Positions 5,483-5,686 of a stretch of DNA of 5,686 nt are shown here, one piece after another (positions within the stretch are counted from its first letter, which is position 1; every line of letters begins with the position of its first letter). The notes beneath the pieces were generated by a model. It ran no database searches and had not been told where the DNA came from. It was given only the letters and a program-made list of their open reading frames with translations. Position numbers and translations under genes: made by a program. The stretch covers positions 1 to 5,686 of the forward strand of contig BNUH01000135.1 in the NCBI GenBank assembly GCA_025997215.1, given 5' to 3'. Source of the stretch: Clostridia bacterium (GTDB lineage Bacteria; Bacillota_A; Clostridia; Christensenellales; Aristaeellaceae).

Positions 5483-5686
5483 ATGGGAATAACGAAAAAG
5501 GTGCCCGAGACTGAACTCTGTGATATCCTTGTGTTGCAACACTCAAGGAAAGAGGGCAATGCCAGGCAAGGTAATGATATACCTACCGCGCACGAAAATC
5601 AATCATGGAAACAACAGTGGATCCAAAGGAAGCGCTCCTACAGGCACTGTCAGTAGTATTTTGCATGACTGTGGCCAGGCGAATCC
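5483..5686 (+). mobile_element. Possible group II intron segment leading into its reverse transcriptase
   Basis: From about 5483 to the window edge the sequence resembles, by memory, the stretch before the maturase gene of clostridial group II introns. The frame 5483-5656 reads on to ELCDILVLQHSRKEGNARQG and DIPTAHENQSWKQQW, phrases I associate with conceptual translations of that region. ATG 5605 opens a frame (METTVDPKEALLQALS) running off the window, and ATG 5559 opens another, with AGGAAAGAGGG just upstream. Which frame, if any, is the reverse transcriptase cannot be decided from 80-130 bases; the catalytic YADD region lies outside. Orientation matches the 5' intron fragment at 2707. The left border is uncertain. 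Confidence 0.35.

Overview
The window looks like accessory, mobile-element-rich DNA from a low-to-mid GC Firmicute. Sporulating Clostridia or Negativicutes fit best. This rests on strong AGGAG-type ribosome binding sites, a TTG start, sigma-A type promoters, and a gene cluster of a kind I know from Firmicutes. The species cannot be fixed from the sequence.

Left third (about 100-2295, + strand): a compact operon behind a TTGACA/TATAAA promoter. Its genes are (1) a small helix-turn-helix plus zinc-ribbon protein broken by an in-frame TGA, (2) a 54-residue SHOCT-like protein overlapping it by 4 bp, (3) an apparently intact 431-residue serine recombinase, and (4) a second serine recombinase overlapping the first by 4 bp and cut off just after its catalytic serine motif. 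Such sets are normally DNA-rearrangement modules in which several serine recombinases follow small DNA-binding partners. Here two of the four parts are damaged, so the module is probably decaying, although the first recombinase may still work.

Middle (2296-2925): a stretch without a convincing gene, including an odd 20-bp cluster of three restriction-type palindromes. It is followed by about 220 bp that read like the 5' end of a group II intron (GTGCG start, many short hairpins) and stop abruptly.

Right half (2930-5686): on the - strand lie an unrecognised 264-residue protein with one N-terminal membrane segment, and the C-terminal 40 % or so of a sugar kinase of the GHMP superfamily, closest by eye to galacturonokinase or galactokinase-like enzymes. 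Just upstream of the kinase fragment are four 23-bp tandem repeats and the start of an istA-like reading frame, which I read as one end of an IS21-family element. That element runs into the - strand remnant of a small exported protein, which has an excellent promoter, a ribosome binding site and a signal peptide but an internal TAG and a lost 3' end. After about 500 bp of apparent gene desert, the window ends in what looks like the segment leading into a group II intron reverse transcriptase, in the same orientation as the 5' intron fragment.

Overall this is a junkyard of mobile-element debris around one intact recombinase and one intact orphan membrane protein. I found no convincing new multi-gene system. 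The items most worth checking are the split group II intron, the 23-bp repeat array, the orphan membrane protein and the half-length kinase with its own ribosome binding site.
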